NCBI GenBank assembly: GCA_900457075.1
Contig: UGYN01000002.1
Coordinates: 558,001-622,000 of the forward strand
Direction: 5' to 3'
Length of the DNA: 64,000 bases
DNA from: Serratia quinivorans
Lineage (GTDB): Bacteria; Pseudomonadota; Gammaproteobacteria; Enterobacterales; Enterobacteriaceae
Part shown: one piece after another, positions 44,286 to 53,089 of the stretch
Layout of the letters: each line of letters opens with the position of its first letter
Position numbering within the stretch: position 1 is the stretch's first letter
Notes under the pieces: model-generated
What the model was told of the DNA's origin: nothing
Databases searched by the model: none
What the model saw: only the letters and a program-made list of their open reading frames with translations
Program-made: the position numbers and the translations under genes

Positions 44286-44320
44286 AAAAACGAAGCATAG
44301 GGTATAACCCCTATGCTTCG
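44286..44320 (-). terminator. Intercistronic attenuator after the major pilin
   Basis: CGAAGCATAGGG (44291-44302) pairs with CCCTATGCTTCG (44309-44320). On the minus strand the hairpin is followed by five T (44290-44286). It lies only 7 bp after the major pilin stop, so most transcripts should stop here, giving much more pilin than usher and tip proteins. Confidence 0.88.
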
Positions 44321-44326
44321 GGTCTA

Positions 44327-44875
44327 TTAAGGGTAAGCCAGCGTAAAGTTGGCAACGCTGGTAAATTCACCCGGCGTTACGGTCCCATCAATTTTATTGC
44401 CCTGCAGATAAGCAGAGAAATTCAGCTTGTTATTACCCGCCAACAAACCACGAGCAGCAGAAGCTTCACCCAGCGTAATTTGAGTACCGCTACCGTCGGT
44501 TAAGGCAACACCAGCACCTTTAGCTGTACCGGTAATCCCCAGCAACTTATCATTCACACTATCTTTAGAACCACCGAAGGTGATGATGACGTTTTTCTTC
44601 GTCGTGGTATCACATTTTTCTAAATCAATGGTAAAATTGCGTGGCGTAGAAGTTCCCGCTTTTGCCAACAACGAATTCGATACCTGGCCAAGATCTACAG
44701 TTTGATTAGAGCTCTCAGGCGTAATTGAACATGGTGCATCAATAATGGAACCCGTAAAGGTAATGTTACCGCTACCCTGATCGGTAGCTTTAACCGGCTC
44801 ATCCGCAGCAACCGCGCCAAACGTAGCAATACCTGAAGCCATTACCATCGCCAATACAATTTCATTCATCTTCAT
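44327..44875 (-). CDS. Major fimbrial subunit (MrpA-like)
   Basis: 182 residues from ATG 44873-44875 (MKMNEIVLAMVMASGIATFGAVAA), GGAA upstream. The mature pilin (about from residue 24) has FTGSIIDAPCSITPESSNQTVDLGQVS and ITFGGSKDSV, and ends SVANFTLAYP. The block IIDAPCSI and the order of conserved residues match MR/P pilin MrpA from memory. First gene of the operon, followed by an attenuator. The AT-rich upstream stretch 44876-45145 should hold the promoter. No recombinase gene or inverted-repeat switch is present. Confidence 0.88.
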   Translation of the reverse strand: MKMNEIVLAMVMASGIATFGAVAADEPVKATDQGSGNITFTGSIIDAPCSITPESSNQTVDLGQVSNSLLAKAGTSTPRNFTIDLEKCDTTTKKNVIITFGGSKDSVNDKLLGITGTAKGAGVALTDGSGTQITLGEASAARGLLAGNNKLNFSAYLQGNKIDGTVTPGEFTSVANFTLAYP

Positions 44876-45145
44876 AACTATTTCCATTCAGTTAATTTTG
44901 ATTTAAATATTAATTTTCTAAGTTACGCAGTTACTACACCACCTTACTCAGCGAATACATCACAACTATGATAATTACCTACAAGGTTGCGATGGGGAGT
45001 ATATTAACCATCTAACAAGCGAACATTTAAATGAAGTATGCTTAAAAAACAAAAAATAAGACAAGATATATAAAAAACAATTAAATCAATAACATAAGAA
45101 TAATAAAACCATCTTAAATAACTATCTAATGCTATTTAAGACGTC

Positions 45146-45180
45146 AAAAAAAGGCCGCACAAGCTGAATGATGTGCGGCC
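45146..45180 (-). terminator. Terminator of the membrane-regulator pair
   Basis: On the minus strand GGCCGCAC (complement of 45173-45180) and GTGCGGCC (complement of 45153-45160) form a perfect 8-bp stem, followed by seven T. It ends the transcript of the 45227-46542 genes before the pilin promoter. Confidence 0.93.
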
Positions 45181-45226
45181 TAAAATAAAGAATTGTAGAT
45201 ATTAACAATAACGAGCGAGATCGGTC

Positions 45227-45724
45227 CTACTTGGCAAAATGGCACAAAAGTTGAGGAAGAGGATTCGTTGAGATAAGATATCCATTTTCCCCATTACGCT
45301 GAATACTCATATTCGTCCAACCCTTCTCCTCTCTCAGATAGCCGTAGAGGTATTTTTTAGCCAAAGCCGTAGGAAGAGTATCAAAAGGGGCGATACTGAG
45401 CTTCTTTGTAACAATAAAAAATGAGTTGTCATTTTTCACCTTGTAATTCACTTCAGCATCTCGCCTTAACGTATAGACATCATCTTGATCGGTTAGCGTT
45501 CCGCTATAAGAAATAACACCATGCCCGTTAGACAAAAAGAAGAATATTCCAGCCTGTATTACAACAGTCTTTTTATCCGAGACATAATCATATTGAATCT
45601 GTGAGTAACAACTAATACTATCCTGGAGCTGTCTTTTATTCTTATAATCAATATAATAGACATAAGCAATAGCAGTTAACACCAACAAAACGACATAAAT
45701 AAGAAAAAACAATTTTCTTTTCAT
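45227..45724 (-). CDS. Small membrane partner of the winged-helix regulator (PsaF/MyfF-like position)
   Basis: 165 residues with one N-terminal membrane span (about 4-24, LFFLIYVVLLVLTAIAYVYYI) and a periplasmic domain with two cysteines (C39 in SISCYSQ and C161 in LLCHFAK). It starts 2 bp after the regulator stop, so it is translationally coupled. Layout matches the PsaF/MyfF and ToxS class, which stabilise or signal to a ToxR-like partner. The similarity is by architecture and context; sequence identity was not measured. Confidence 0.7.
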   Translation of the reverse strand: MKRKLFFLIYVVLLVLTAIAYVYYIDYKNKRQLQDSISCYSQIQYDYVSDKKTVVIQAGIFFFLSNGHGVISYSGTLTDQDDVYTLRRDAEVNYKVKNDNSFFIVTKKLSIAPFDTLPTALAKKYLYGYLREEKGWTNMSIQRNGENGYLISTNPLPQLLCHFAK

Positions 45725-45726
45725 TA

Positions 45727-46542
45727 TTAACTCTCAATAAAATAACGATATCTTGATCTGCATTTTGTTCCTTCATTCAAAATGTCACCATCACAGATAA
45801 AGAAAGATTCTCGTGGCAATCCAACATAGAGTGATATATATACGCGTTCTTTATTGTCACAATGCAATTCAGCATTGAAGGGAATCCCTCCTCCATTACT
45901 CTTCACTTTTTTTCTGAAGTAGTCATCAACGTATAACTGGCATTGATTATAGTCTCGCCAATACGAGTAATGATATAATCTACTTTTTGTTTTGAGATAT
46001 TCTTGGTAGATACAATTAGCAGATATAGCGATAAGAGAAAAAAATAATGTGAAAGAGAATAAAACAGCACCTATCTTTTTAATCTTATAATGCAACGATT
46101 TATTGTCCAAGTCATCTGGTTTTCCAGGGGTATGATCATACAGCGTGGTATTGACCTGCAACTCCCCGTGATCGGTGACCTTATCCTGACTCTCAACATA
46201 GTCAGTAATAACAACCGTCTCTGCCACCAGCATCCCGCGTCTGGGTATGGTAACAATAATATCGTCCTCAATACCTAACTGCCTAAATGCCTTTCGTATC
46301 ATTGCTATATTTTGATACAGCGTATTCGCATTAATAGGAATGCCGTATTTTTCCCACACCTCTTCAAACAGTTCTTTCTGCGTAGTAATTTCAGGTTTAT
46401 TGTTTAATAGAATTAACAAACAATTATTTGCAGGCGTGGTAAGAATAATCTCATCATACTTCTTCTCGATATCTTTCAGAGAACCTGAGCTTTTATCATA
46501 GATGATACGATGATTTAAGATAATTTTACTGCTCATGTGCAT
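45727..46542 (-). CDS. Membrane-bound winged-helix regulator (ToxR/CadC/PsaE-like)
   Basis: 271 residues. N-terminal OmpR-type winged helix (about 1-110: TQKELFEEVWEKYGIPINANTLYQNIAMIRKAFRQLG, then IVTIPRRGMLVAET), a linker, one membrane span (about 157-178) and a periplasmic domain with four cysteines (201, 228, 250, 261). Such proteins bind DNA from the membrane and sense periplasmic signals. It lies upstream of the pilin operon on the same strand, like psaEF beside psaABC in Yersinia. Control of the first fimbria is inference. Confidence 0.82.
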   Translation of the reverse strand: MHMSSKIILNHRIIYDKSSGSLKDIEKKYDEIILTTPANNCLLILLNNKPEITTQKELFEEVWEKYGIPINANTLYQNIAMIRKAFRQLGIEDDIIVTIPRRGMLVAETVVITDYVESQDKVTDHGELQVNTTLYDHTPGKPDDLDNKSLHYKIKKIGAVLFSFTLFFSLIAISANCIYQEYLKTKSRLYHYSYWRDYNQCQLYVDDYFRKKVKSNGGGIPFNAELHCDNKERVYISLYVGLPRESFFICDGDILNEGTKCRSRYRYFIES

Positions 46543-46884
46543 TCTTCTATATTATTAATTTAAGAATTTAACTTATACACATATAGAATAAAATATAGCC
46601 ATAGATTAATCAATAATTTCATAGGAAAATTCTTAGTCATTCACCAAAAAACCATCACTTACATTACAAATATAACTAAAATCAATCATATAAAAAAACA
46701 ATAACTCGTTGTTATTAACATAAAAAACAAATAATTAAAAACCACTCTAAAACGTCTTATACGCATTGGAAAATAGTGTTTTTTCCGATAAATAAATCAA
46801 AATGATGAGTTTTCAGTCAATGAATAAAAAATTAAGACGGCGTGCTCCTGCAACACCGCCATAACGTTTCAATCCCAAACGTAT
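46543..46884. other. AT-rich intergenic region
   Basis: 342 bp upstream of the winged-helix regulator, strongly AT-rich in 46560-46830, as expected for a silenced (H-NS-type) promoter region. No gene is seen. The end near 46826-46860 holds the terminator of the next gene. Confidence 0.5.
46826..46860 (-). terminator. Probable terminator of the P-loop protein gene
   Basis: Minus-strand GGCGGTG and CACGCC pair with one bulge, and T6 follows after TTAA (complement of 46826-46831). It lies 25 bp after the stop of the gene at 46885. Confidence 0.6.
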
Positions 46885-47379
46885 TCACTCACCGTATCTG
46901 GCAATGGTCAGTCGTTCCTCCTGTGCTGGAGCGACAAAATATAGCGTGAGTAAATCGAATTCCGCCTCACTAAGTACAAATGGATGGTCGCCCTGCTCAT
47001 TTCTGAGCTTTATCCGGCTTTTGCATAACGCATCACTAACATCGATAAAATGCAGACAGTGCTCAACGCCAGCCAGCTCGGCTAATTGCCTTGCCCACAG
47101 CCGCCGATCGGGCGTATTCATCGGAAAATCCAACACCACCGACAGCCCGTGACTCAACAGTTGTACAATATGCTCACTCAACGCTTGGCGCAGTCGGGCT
47201 GAATAACGCACGTAGTCTTGCAGAGTCGTCATCTGCTGTTCATACAATGTCGCCAGCCAACTGTCTTCAGCCAGTAACAATGTGTGGGGTTGCTGCGAAA
47301 GGTTCTTCGCCAATGTCGACTTGCCGGAACCGGCTTTACCGCACATCAAGTGTAAAACGGCGGGGGGATGGTTCTTCAT
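46885..47379 (-). CDS. P-loop AAA/kinase-like protein
   Basis: 164 residues from ATG 47377-47379, with AGGAGG 5 nt upstream; longer readings to 47505 lack family sequence. Walker A is CGKAGSGKST (near residues 14-23), and a second motif VVLDFPMNTPDRRLWARQLAELAG lies around 96-119. The pattern matches small AAA_33-type kinases, which phosphorylate small molecules or resemble Zeta-type toxins and antibiotic kinases. The substrate is not visible. No antitoxin-like gene is adjacent. Confidence 0.7.
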   Translation of the reverse strand: MKNHPPAVLHLMCGKAGSGKSTLAKNLSQQPHTLLLAEDSWLATLYEQQMTTLQDYVRYSARLRQALSEHIVQLLSHGLSVVLDFPMNTPDRRLWARQLAELAGVEHCLHFIDVSDALCKSRIKLRNEQGDHPFVLSEAEFDLLTLYFVAPAQEERLTIARYGE

Positions 47380-47552
47380 AAGTGCCTCCTGGGGATATTG
47401 CCAGTCGGAGGACCTTTTGCCCCGCCTGACTGGCGGGGTTTCGCTTAAAACAGACGCGCTATCCCACCACTCTGTGAATGGTGATAATAATCTGCGCGAA
47501 TGCAAAACGGTTTCTGTTCATCTGTTATCAATAAGATAAACCCCAGGGGCTG

Positions 47553-47900
47553 TCAACCGGCGTGATAGCCACAGCTGTCCTGCGGCACCTGATCCCGCTG
47601 ATCCAGACCATAATCCCGTACCACCTCCGCGACCCGCAGGCGGTACTGTGCCAACACCCCATGGCGACCACGCTTTTGTGCGGCGCGGTGCTGTTCGATG
47701 TTCCGCCACTGCTGCACTGCGGCTTCATCACGCCAAAAAGACAGTGACAGCAGCCGCTGCGGATCGGCCAGGCTTTGGAAGCGTTCAATCGAAATAAACC
47801 CGTCAATTTCTGCCAACAGCGGCTTCAATTCGGCCGCCAATTCAAGATAGGTTTCGCGCTGGCCGTCGGCGGCCTGCAATTCAAAAATAACGGCAATCAT
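47553..47900 (-). CDS. Antibiotic biosynthesis monooxygenase (ABM) domain protein
   Basis: 115 residues. Ferredoxin-like ABM fold: MIAVIFELQAADGQRETYLELAAELKPLLAEIDGFISIERFQSL, then SLSFWRDEAAVQQWRNIEQHRAAQKRG. Members are cofactor-free monooxygenases, heme-degrading or regulatory proteins. The last 15 residues (VPQDSCGYHAG) extend past the usual domain. Divergent from the GST gene across about 180 bp. Confidence 0.78.
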   Translation of the reverse strand: MIAVIFELQAADGQRETYLELAAELKPLLAEIDGFISIERFQSLADPQRLLSLSFWRDEAAVQQWRNIEQHRAAQKRGRHGVLAQYRLRVAEVVRDYGLDQRDQVPQDSCGYHAG

Positions 47901-48078
47901 AGGAAGCTCCTGTCAGAGGGATATCACCTATCCTAACGCTAACCCTGTTGCCATGCTTCGTCTAATTGCCGCCGGGAAGAAAGCGCTGAAAGCACATTTT
48001 GACCTCACGGTTTAACCTCACAACAGGTTAGTTTTGGTGCAATACTCAATAGGCAAACCGTCAACCCGAGGACTCGTC

Positions 48079-48786
48079 ATGCTCGACCAAACCCAATTTC
48101 CGATCGTCAAACGCTGGCCCGCTCAGCACCCGGAAAGACTACAACTTTACTCATTGCCAACGCCCAACGGTGTCAAGGTCTCCATCATGCTGGAAGAAAT
48201 AGGTCTGGCTTATGAACCGCACCTGATCGATATCGGCAACAACGAAACCTGGACGCCGGAATTTCTGTCACTGAACCCGAACGGCAAGATCCCCTCGATC
48301 ATCGATCCCAACGGCCCGGACGGTAAGCCGCTGGCGCTGTTTGAATCCGGCGCTATCCTGCTGTACCTGGCGGAAAAAAGCGGCAAGTTCCTGCCGCAGG
48401 ATCCTGCCCTGCGCTACGAAACCATCCAGTGGGTATTTTTCCAGATGGCGGCGGTGGGCCCGATGTTCGGTCAAGTCGGCTTCTTCCACAAATTCGCCGG
48501 TCGCGAATATGAGGATAAACGTCCGCTGGAACGCTATAAAAATGAATCCAAACGCCTGCTCGGCGTGCTGGAAACCCGGCTTGAAGGCCGTGACTGGATC
48601 ATGGGGCAGGATTACAGCATCGCCGATATTTCATTGCTGGGCTGGGTACGTAACCTGATCGGCTTTTACGAAGCCCGTGAGTTGGTCGAGTTCGATAGTT
48701 TCCCGCGGGTAGGACAATGGCTGGAGCGCGGTCTGGCCCGTCCGGCAGTACAACGCGGCCTGAATATTCCCGCCCGCAGCGAATAA
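48079..48786 (+). CDS. Glutathione S-transferase family protein
   Basis: 235 residues from ATG 48079, with CGAGGA upstream. GST N-terminal thioredoxin fold with LYSLPTPNGVKVSIMLEEIGLAYEPHLIDI and NPNGKIPSIID (cis-proline loop), and a helical C-terminal domain with YSIADISLLGWVRNL. TPNGVKV and the WTPEFLSLNPNGKIP block resemble the Ure2p-like YfcG/YghU group, which act as disulfide reductases with glutathione. The exact member is uncertain. Confidence 0.8.
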   Translation: MLDQTQFPIVKRWPAQHPERLQLYSLPTPNGVKVSIMLEEIGLAYEPHLIDIGNNETWTPEFLSLNPNGKIPSIIDPNGPDGKPLALFESGAILLYLAEKSGKFLPQDPALRYETIQWVFFQMAAVGPMFGQVGFFHKFAGREYEDKRPLERYKNESKRLLGVLETRLEGRDWIMGQDYSIADISLLGWVRNLIGFYEARELVEFDSFPRVGQWLERGLARPAVQRGLNIPARSE

Positions 48787-48797
48787 TGGATAGCCTG

Positions 48798-48820
48798 GGA
48801 TAGCCGCCCGGCTATCCTTT
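48798..48820 (+). terminator. Terminator of the GST gene
   Basis: GGATAGCC (48798-48805), loop GCCC, GGCTATCC (48810-48817), TTTT. It lies just upstream of the Pho box. Confidence 0.9.
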
Positions 48821-48832
48821 TACCCCCAATTA

Positions 48833-48850
48833 CCGTCATAAAAGTGTCAC
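48833..48850 (+). promoter_or_regulatory. PhoB box of phoA
   Basis: CCGTCATAAAAGTGTCAC: two 7-bp repeats (CCGTCAT, GTGTCAC) separated by AAAA, matching the PhoB box consensus CTGTCAT-A(A/T)A(G/T)-(C/T)TGTCA(C). It is 72 bp before the phoA start, so phosphate starvation control through PhoBR is expected. Confidence 0.9.
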
Positions 48851-48922
48851 ACCTCTGCACTACTCTCCCTGCGTAACAAACTGATGCTATTTATATTTTT
48901 TATTACGACAAGGAGCTTTCCC

Positions 48923-50350
48923 ATGCTGCAGCCAGTTTCTTTGATCGCCGGCGCCGTGTTATCCGCCTTACTCTGTTCCGCCGCCTTCGCCGATGAAACC
49001 CCGGTCAATACCGCCAGCCTTTACGAACGTGCGGCACGCGGCAACATCGTAGAGCCCGGTGGCGCACGCCGGTTGAGTGGCGATCAAACTGCCGCGTTGA
49101 AGGCTTCTTTGTCTGACAAAACGGTCAAAAACGTGATTTTATTGATCGGCGATGGCATGGGTGATTCGGAAATCACCTCGGCGCGTAACTACGCCGAAGG
49201 GGCGGGCGGCTATTTTAAAGGCATTGATGCCCTGCCGCTGACCGGTCAATACACCCATTACTCACTGGACAAGAAAACCCACAAACCGGATTACGTCACC
49301 GACTCCGCCGCCTCGGCGACCGCATGGTCAACCGGTGTAAAAACCTATAACGGCGCACTGGGCGTTGACGTCAACGGCAAAGACCAGCCAACACTGCTGG
49401 AAATCGCCAAGGCCGCGGGTAAGGCCACCGGGAATGTGTCCACCGCCGAGCTGCAGGACGCCACGCCGGCGGCGCAAATTTCCCATGTCACCTCGCGCAA
49501 ATGTTACGGCCCAGAAGAAACCAGCGAAAAATGTGCCACCAACGCGCTGGAAAACGGCGGCCGTGGCTCCATCAGTGAGCAGTTGCTGAAGGCTCGCGCC
49601 GACGTCACGCTGGGCGGTGGGGCAAAATCCTTTAATCAGCTGGTAAAAAGCGGCGAATGGCAGGGAAAATCGCTGAAAGAACAGGCAGCCGCTCTGGGTT
49701 ATCAGTGGGTCGAAAACCTCGATGCCCTGAACGCCGTCAGCGTGGCCAATCAGCAAAAACCGCTGCTCGGGCTGTTTGCCGCCGGTAATATGCCAGTGCG
49801 CTGGCAAGGGCCGAAAGCCACTTATCACGGCAATATCGACCAGCCTGCGGTGACCTGTGAAAATAATCCGGCACGCACTGCGGATATCCCGACGCTGGCG
49901 GCGATGACTGAAAAAGCCATCGACCTGCTGAAAACCAACCAAAACGGCTTCTTCCTGCAGATTGAAGGCGCGTCGATCGACAAACAGGATCATGCTGCCA
50001 ACCCGTGCGGCCAGTTTGGTGAAACTGTCGATCTGGATGAAGCGGTTCAGAAAGCCCTGGCATTCGCCCGCGCAGATGGCAACACCCTGGTGATAGTCAC
50101 CGCCGACCATGCCCATTCCAGCCAGATTATCGCCGCCGACGCCAAGGCCCCAGGCCTGACGCAAACGCTGACCACCAAAGATGGCGCACCGATGACCATC
50201 AGCTACGGCAATTCAGAAGAAGATTCACAGGGGCACACCGGGACTCAATTGCGGGTGGCAGCTTACGGTCCACATGCCGCCAACGTGGTTGGCCTGACCG
50301 ATCAGACGGATCTGTTCTATACCATGCGTGATGCGATGGCGATTAAGTAA
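48923..50350 (+). CDS. phoA: Alkaline phosphatase
   Basis: 475 residues from ATG 48923, with AAGGAG 7 nt upstream; an in-frame reading from 48884 is rejected. Signal peptide [23 protein letters not shown], then the mature periplasmic homodimeric metalloenzyme. Catalytic block [19 protein letters not shown] (nucleophile Ser), metal ligands in [25 protein letters not shown] and [10 protein letters not shown]. It releases phosphate from organic esters during phosphate starvation, under the upstream Pho box. Confidence 0.97.
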   Translation: MLQPVSLIAGAVLSALLCSAAFADETPVNTASLYERAARGNIVEPGGARRLSGDQTAALKASLSDKTVKNVILLIGDGMGDSEITSARNYAEGAGGYFKGIDALPLTGQYTHYSLDKKTHKPDYVTDSAASATAWSTGVKTYNGALGVDVNGKDQPTLLEIAKAAGKATGNVSTAELQDATPAAQISHVTSRKCYGPEETSEKCATNALENGGRGSISEQLLKARADVTLGGGAKSFNQLVKSGEWQGKSLKEQAAALGYQWVENLDALNAVSVANQQKPLLGLFAAGNMPVRWQGPKATYHGNIDQPAVTCENNPARTADIPTLAAMTEKAIDLLKTNQNGFFLQIEGASIDKQDHAANPCGQFGETVDLDEAVQKALAFARADGNTLVIVTADHAHSSQIIAADAKAPGLTQTLTTKDGAPMTISYGNSEEDSQGHTGTQLRVAAYGPHAANVVGLTDQTDLFYTMRDAMAIK

Positions 50351-50379
50351 GTTAATAACCTGGTAACTGATTAAGCCGA

Positions 50380-50420
50380 CCCTATTCATCCCTGCTCTTG
50401 CAAGTGATGAATAGGGTTTT
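50380..50420 (+). terminator. Terminator of phoA
   Basis: CCCTATTCATC (50380-50390) and GATGAATAGGG (50406-50416) form a perfect 11-bp stem, then TTTT. Confidence 0.9.
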
Positions 50421-50527
50421 CACCGCTTCGCCCAAAACTGCTATATTGAAGAGCTCGCACTTACCGCAATAATTCTCCGCCCCCGTTGAGAAACCAATGT
50501 AAACCCAGCCAAAACAAGGATGAGCAC

Positions 50528-51100
50528 TTGCATTTGATTACCCTGCCCTTTACCAGCGAACGTCTGCACCTACGCCGCTTTACGCCTGCCGATCTCGATG
50601 CGTATGCGGATTATCATCGCATACCGGAGGTCTATCGCTATCTGTACGCACCCACACCGGACGAAGCACAGTTGACCTCCCTGTTTTCCCAGGCGATAAC
50701 CTCGCGCTTCACTGAGGACGGCGACATACTTTATTGTGCCGTTACCTTGAAAGACAGTGGAGAGTTGATCGGTGAAGTGTTGCTAAAACTGGCCAACGGC
50801 GCAGCATTGCAGGGGGAGATTGGCTACATTTTCAACCCGGCGTACGCCGGAAAGGGCTATGCCGCGGAAGCCGTAAAATCGGTACTGGATCGCGGGTTTG
50901 CCGAATCGGGTTTTCATCGCATATTTGCCCGCCTTGATGCCGCCAACCAGGGTTCGATCGGCGTGGTCGAACGCCTGGGAATGCGTAAAGAGGCGCACCT
51001 GCGGCAAAACGATCGTTTCAACGGCGAATGGGGCGACGAATTGATTTATGCCCTGCTGCAAGAAGAGTGGCGTCAGACACGGGAGCAAGAGCGCCTCTAG
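50528..51100 (+). CDS. GNAT acetyltransferase (RimJ/RimL-like), TTG start
   Basis: 190 residues. The best start is TTG at 50528, with AAGGA and a 7-nt spacer; no in-frame ATG lies near. RimJ/RimL-type GNAT: LPFTSERLHLRRFTPADLDAYADY, EIGYIFNPAYAGKGYAAEAVKSVL (acetyl-CoA loop Q/RxxGxG-like) and LDAANQGSIGVVERLGMRKEAHLRQ. It acetylates an amino group on an unknown substrate. Its stop overlaps the TetR stop (convergent). Confidence 0.85.
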   Translation: MHLITLPFTSERLHLRRFTPADLDAYADYHRIPEVYRYLYAPTPDEAQLTSLFSQAITSRFTEDGDILYCAVTLKDSGELIGEVLLKLANGAALQGEIGYIFNPAYAGKGYAAEAVKSVLDRGFAESGFHRIFARLDAANQGSIGVVERLGMRKEAHLRQNDRFNGEWGDELIYALLQEEWRQTREQERL

Positions 51101-51723
51101 GCTTCCGCCAGCATCCTGGCCGCCATTTGCTTATAGCTCGCGACCAGATCGCGGCCCTCATCCGGGCCGGTACTCACCGCCAGTCGCATGGTCGCTTCCC
51201 CCAAATGCATCAACAGGAAAGCGGCATTTTCCACCGCCGCCGGGTCCGACTGCGGCCGTAACCGGCGTATTGTCGCTGCCAGCAATGCACCGTTCAACCG
51301 GCTTTCCGCCACTTCTTCTTCACGCAGCGTTTTATTGGCCTGGGTCGCCGCCCAGATATCCCGCATCACCGGCTCAGCCATAAACAAGGCGTAATATTCG
51401 TCAATCAGGCAGTTAAAAGCCTCGATCAACTGCGGTAATGTCTGCACCTGAATCAACCCTTGCTCGATGCATTCACGCGCCTCCTGGTTATAACGTTGCG
51501 CCAGCACACGCACGATAGCGGTTTTATCCGGGAAGTACTGGTACAGCGCTCCTATCGAAATACCGGCATTTTGCGCCACTTCACTCATACGCATCGCGTC
51601 ACTGCCCTGCTGGGCTATCAGCGCAGTTGCGCAGTCCAGGATCAGCTTCACCTTCTCACGGCTACGCGTCTGGCTGGGTTTACGCCGCAGGGCGGCAATA
51701 TTTTTTTGCTTATCATTCATCAT
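51097..51723 (-). CDS. TetR-family repressor
   Basis: 208 residues from ATG 51721-51723 (or 51718-51720). N-terminal helix-turn-helix (CATALIAQQGSDAMRMSEVAQNAGISIGALYQYFPDKTAIV) and a helical effector domain. It is divergent from the NmrA-like gene, with a palindrome in the gap, so it probably represses that gene. Effector unknown. Confidence 0.88.
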   Translation of the reverse strand: MMNDKQKNIAALRRKPSQTRSREKVKLILDCATALIAQQGSDAMRMSEVAQNAGISIGALYQYFPDKTAIVRVLAQRYNQEARECIEQGLIQVQTLPQLIEAFNCLIDEYYALFMAEPVMRDIWAATQANKTLREEEVAESRLNGALLAATIRRLRPQSDPAAVENAAFLLMHLGEATMRLAVSTGPDEGRDLVASYKQMAARMLAEA

Positions 51724-51749
51724 GCATCGTCCTTTGAACAAAAACTGCC

Positions 51750-51800
51750 TTGACAATAATACGAGGGTTTATCATATTTACAAAACATGAGCAATACTCA
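51750..51800 (+). promoter_or_regulatory. Promoter of the NmrA-like gene with a palindromic operator
   Basis: TTGACA (51750-51755) and CATATT (51773-51778), 17-bp spacer, form a plausible sigma-70 promoter. TGAG-CAATA-CTCA (51788-51800) follows at the start of transcription and is a likely TetR operator. Confidence 0.6.
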
Positions 51801-51816
51801 CATTTAGAGAGACACT

Positions 51817-52656
51817 ATGAGCAGCAACGAAAAGGGTTCACCCATTCTGGTTTTAGGCGCTACCGGAAAAACCGGTAGCCGTGTGGCAGCACGTTTACAA
51901 CAGCAGGGCATACCGGTACGTGCCGGACATCGTAGTGCCGCCATCCCTTTCGACTGGCAGGACAGCACCACCTGGCAACCTGCCTTGCAGGATGTGGAGA
52001 AAATTTATCTCAGCTTTCAACCCGACCTGGCCGTTCCGGGCGCCACCGAAATCGTCGAACGTTTTTGCCGACAGGCGGTAACTGGCGGCGTGCAAAAAAT
52101 AGTGTTGCTCAGCGGGCGCGGCGAAGACGAGGCCCGTCAGGCGGAAGAGGTGGTTGAACGCAGTGGGGCAGACTGGACGATATTGCGCGCTAGTTGGTTT
52201 ATGCAAAACTTCAGCGAGAGTTTTATTCTTGATGAATTGCTAAACGGCGCAGTCTATTTGCCACCGGGCGAGATCCCAGAACCTTTTATTGATGCGGAAG
52301 ATATTGCCGATGTTGCGGTTGCTGCCCTCACCCAGCCCGGCCACAGCAATACGCATTATGAATTGACCGGCCCGCGCCTGATGACCTTTGAACAGGCCAT
52401 TGGCGAGATTGCCGCCGCCGCTGGGCGTGAGATCCACTATCAGCAGGTGCCGGTGGCAGATTACGTCGGATACCTGCGCGAGGCGCAACTGCCGGCGGAA
52501 ATGGTCACGCTGCTGGAGTATCTATTCAGCACGGTGCTGGACGGACGCAACGCGTCATTGACCGATGATGTCCAGCGTAGTCTCGGGCGTGCACCGCGCG
52601 ATTTCAGCACTTACATCGCCGACACCCTCCCCAGCGGAGTTTGGCAAACGCGTTGA
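51817..52656 (+). CDS. NmrA-like NAD(P)-binding protein
   Basis: 279 residues. Rossmann motif LVLGATGKTGSRVAARLQQQG (near residues 12-32), then KIVLLSGRGEDEARQAEEVVERSGADWTILRASWFMQNFSES, typical of the NmrA/SDR-atypical (YtfG-like) group of NADPH-dependent quinone reductases and sensors. Divergent from and probably regulated by the TetR gene. Substrate unknown. Confidence 0.82.
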   Translation: MSSNEKGSPILVLGATGKTGSRVAARLQQQGIPVRAGHRSAAIPFDWQDSTTWQPALQDVEKIYLSFQPDLAVPGATEIVERFCRQAVTGGVQKIVLLSGRGEDEARQAEEVVERSGADWTILRASWFMQNFSESFILDELLNGAVYLPPGEIPEPFIDAEDIADVAVAALTQPGHSNTHYELTGPRLMTFEQAIGEIAAAAGREIHYQQVPVADYVGYLREAQLPAEMVTLLEYLFSTVLDGRNASLTDDVQRSLGRAPRDFSTYIADTLPSGVWQTR

Positions 52657-52664
52657 CCGGTTAA

Positions 52665-52690
52665 TGGTCGCCCTGCGCGGCGGCCATTTT
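52665..52690 (+). terminator. Terminator of the NmrA-like gene
   Basis: TGGTCGCC (52665-52672), loop CTGCGC, GGCGGCCA (52679-52686) with one G-T pair, then TTTTCTTTTT. Confidence 0.8.
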
Positions 52691-52694
52691 CTTT

Positions 52695-53089
52695 TTGTTA
52701 CCGAGGACATTTGCAATTGTTCTATAAATATTGTGTGATAGCTGAATATCGTTTAAATCCGCGGCAATTAAACCCTTTGAATATAGCGGTTATATTTAGA
52801 TGAAAATAACAAATGAATTATTCCTGCCTTTAATCCGCTTTTTTTAATTACAAAAGTAGTTTTTAACAATATTGCAAACAATAATATCCCCTCAGTAACC
52901 AGAGTTGAACAACCTGTCCCCAGGCAGCCTGTAATAATCCACTTTTCGTTAAAAAAATGATTAACAAAAAGACATTATCACTGCAATCCGGTTTTGCCGG
53001 GCGGGTTGATTTCACTTATTTCCAGGGTAACTCCCGATAAATTCTTTCACCTGCAATGATTAGAATTTACATACAAGAGAATTGATTTA
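52695..53089. other. AT-rich upstream region of mqo
   Basis: About 395 bp without a gene, AT-rich (for example 52780-52900), should hold the mqo promoter. No recognisable operator was found. Confidence 0.5.

Noticed and set aside
44876..45226. Possible invertible promoter element as in MR/P operons
   Set aside because: No matching inverted repeats were found, and no tyrosine recombinase gene lies near; the only strong dyad is the terminator at 45146-45180.
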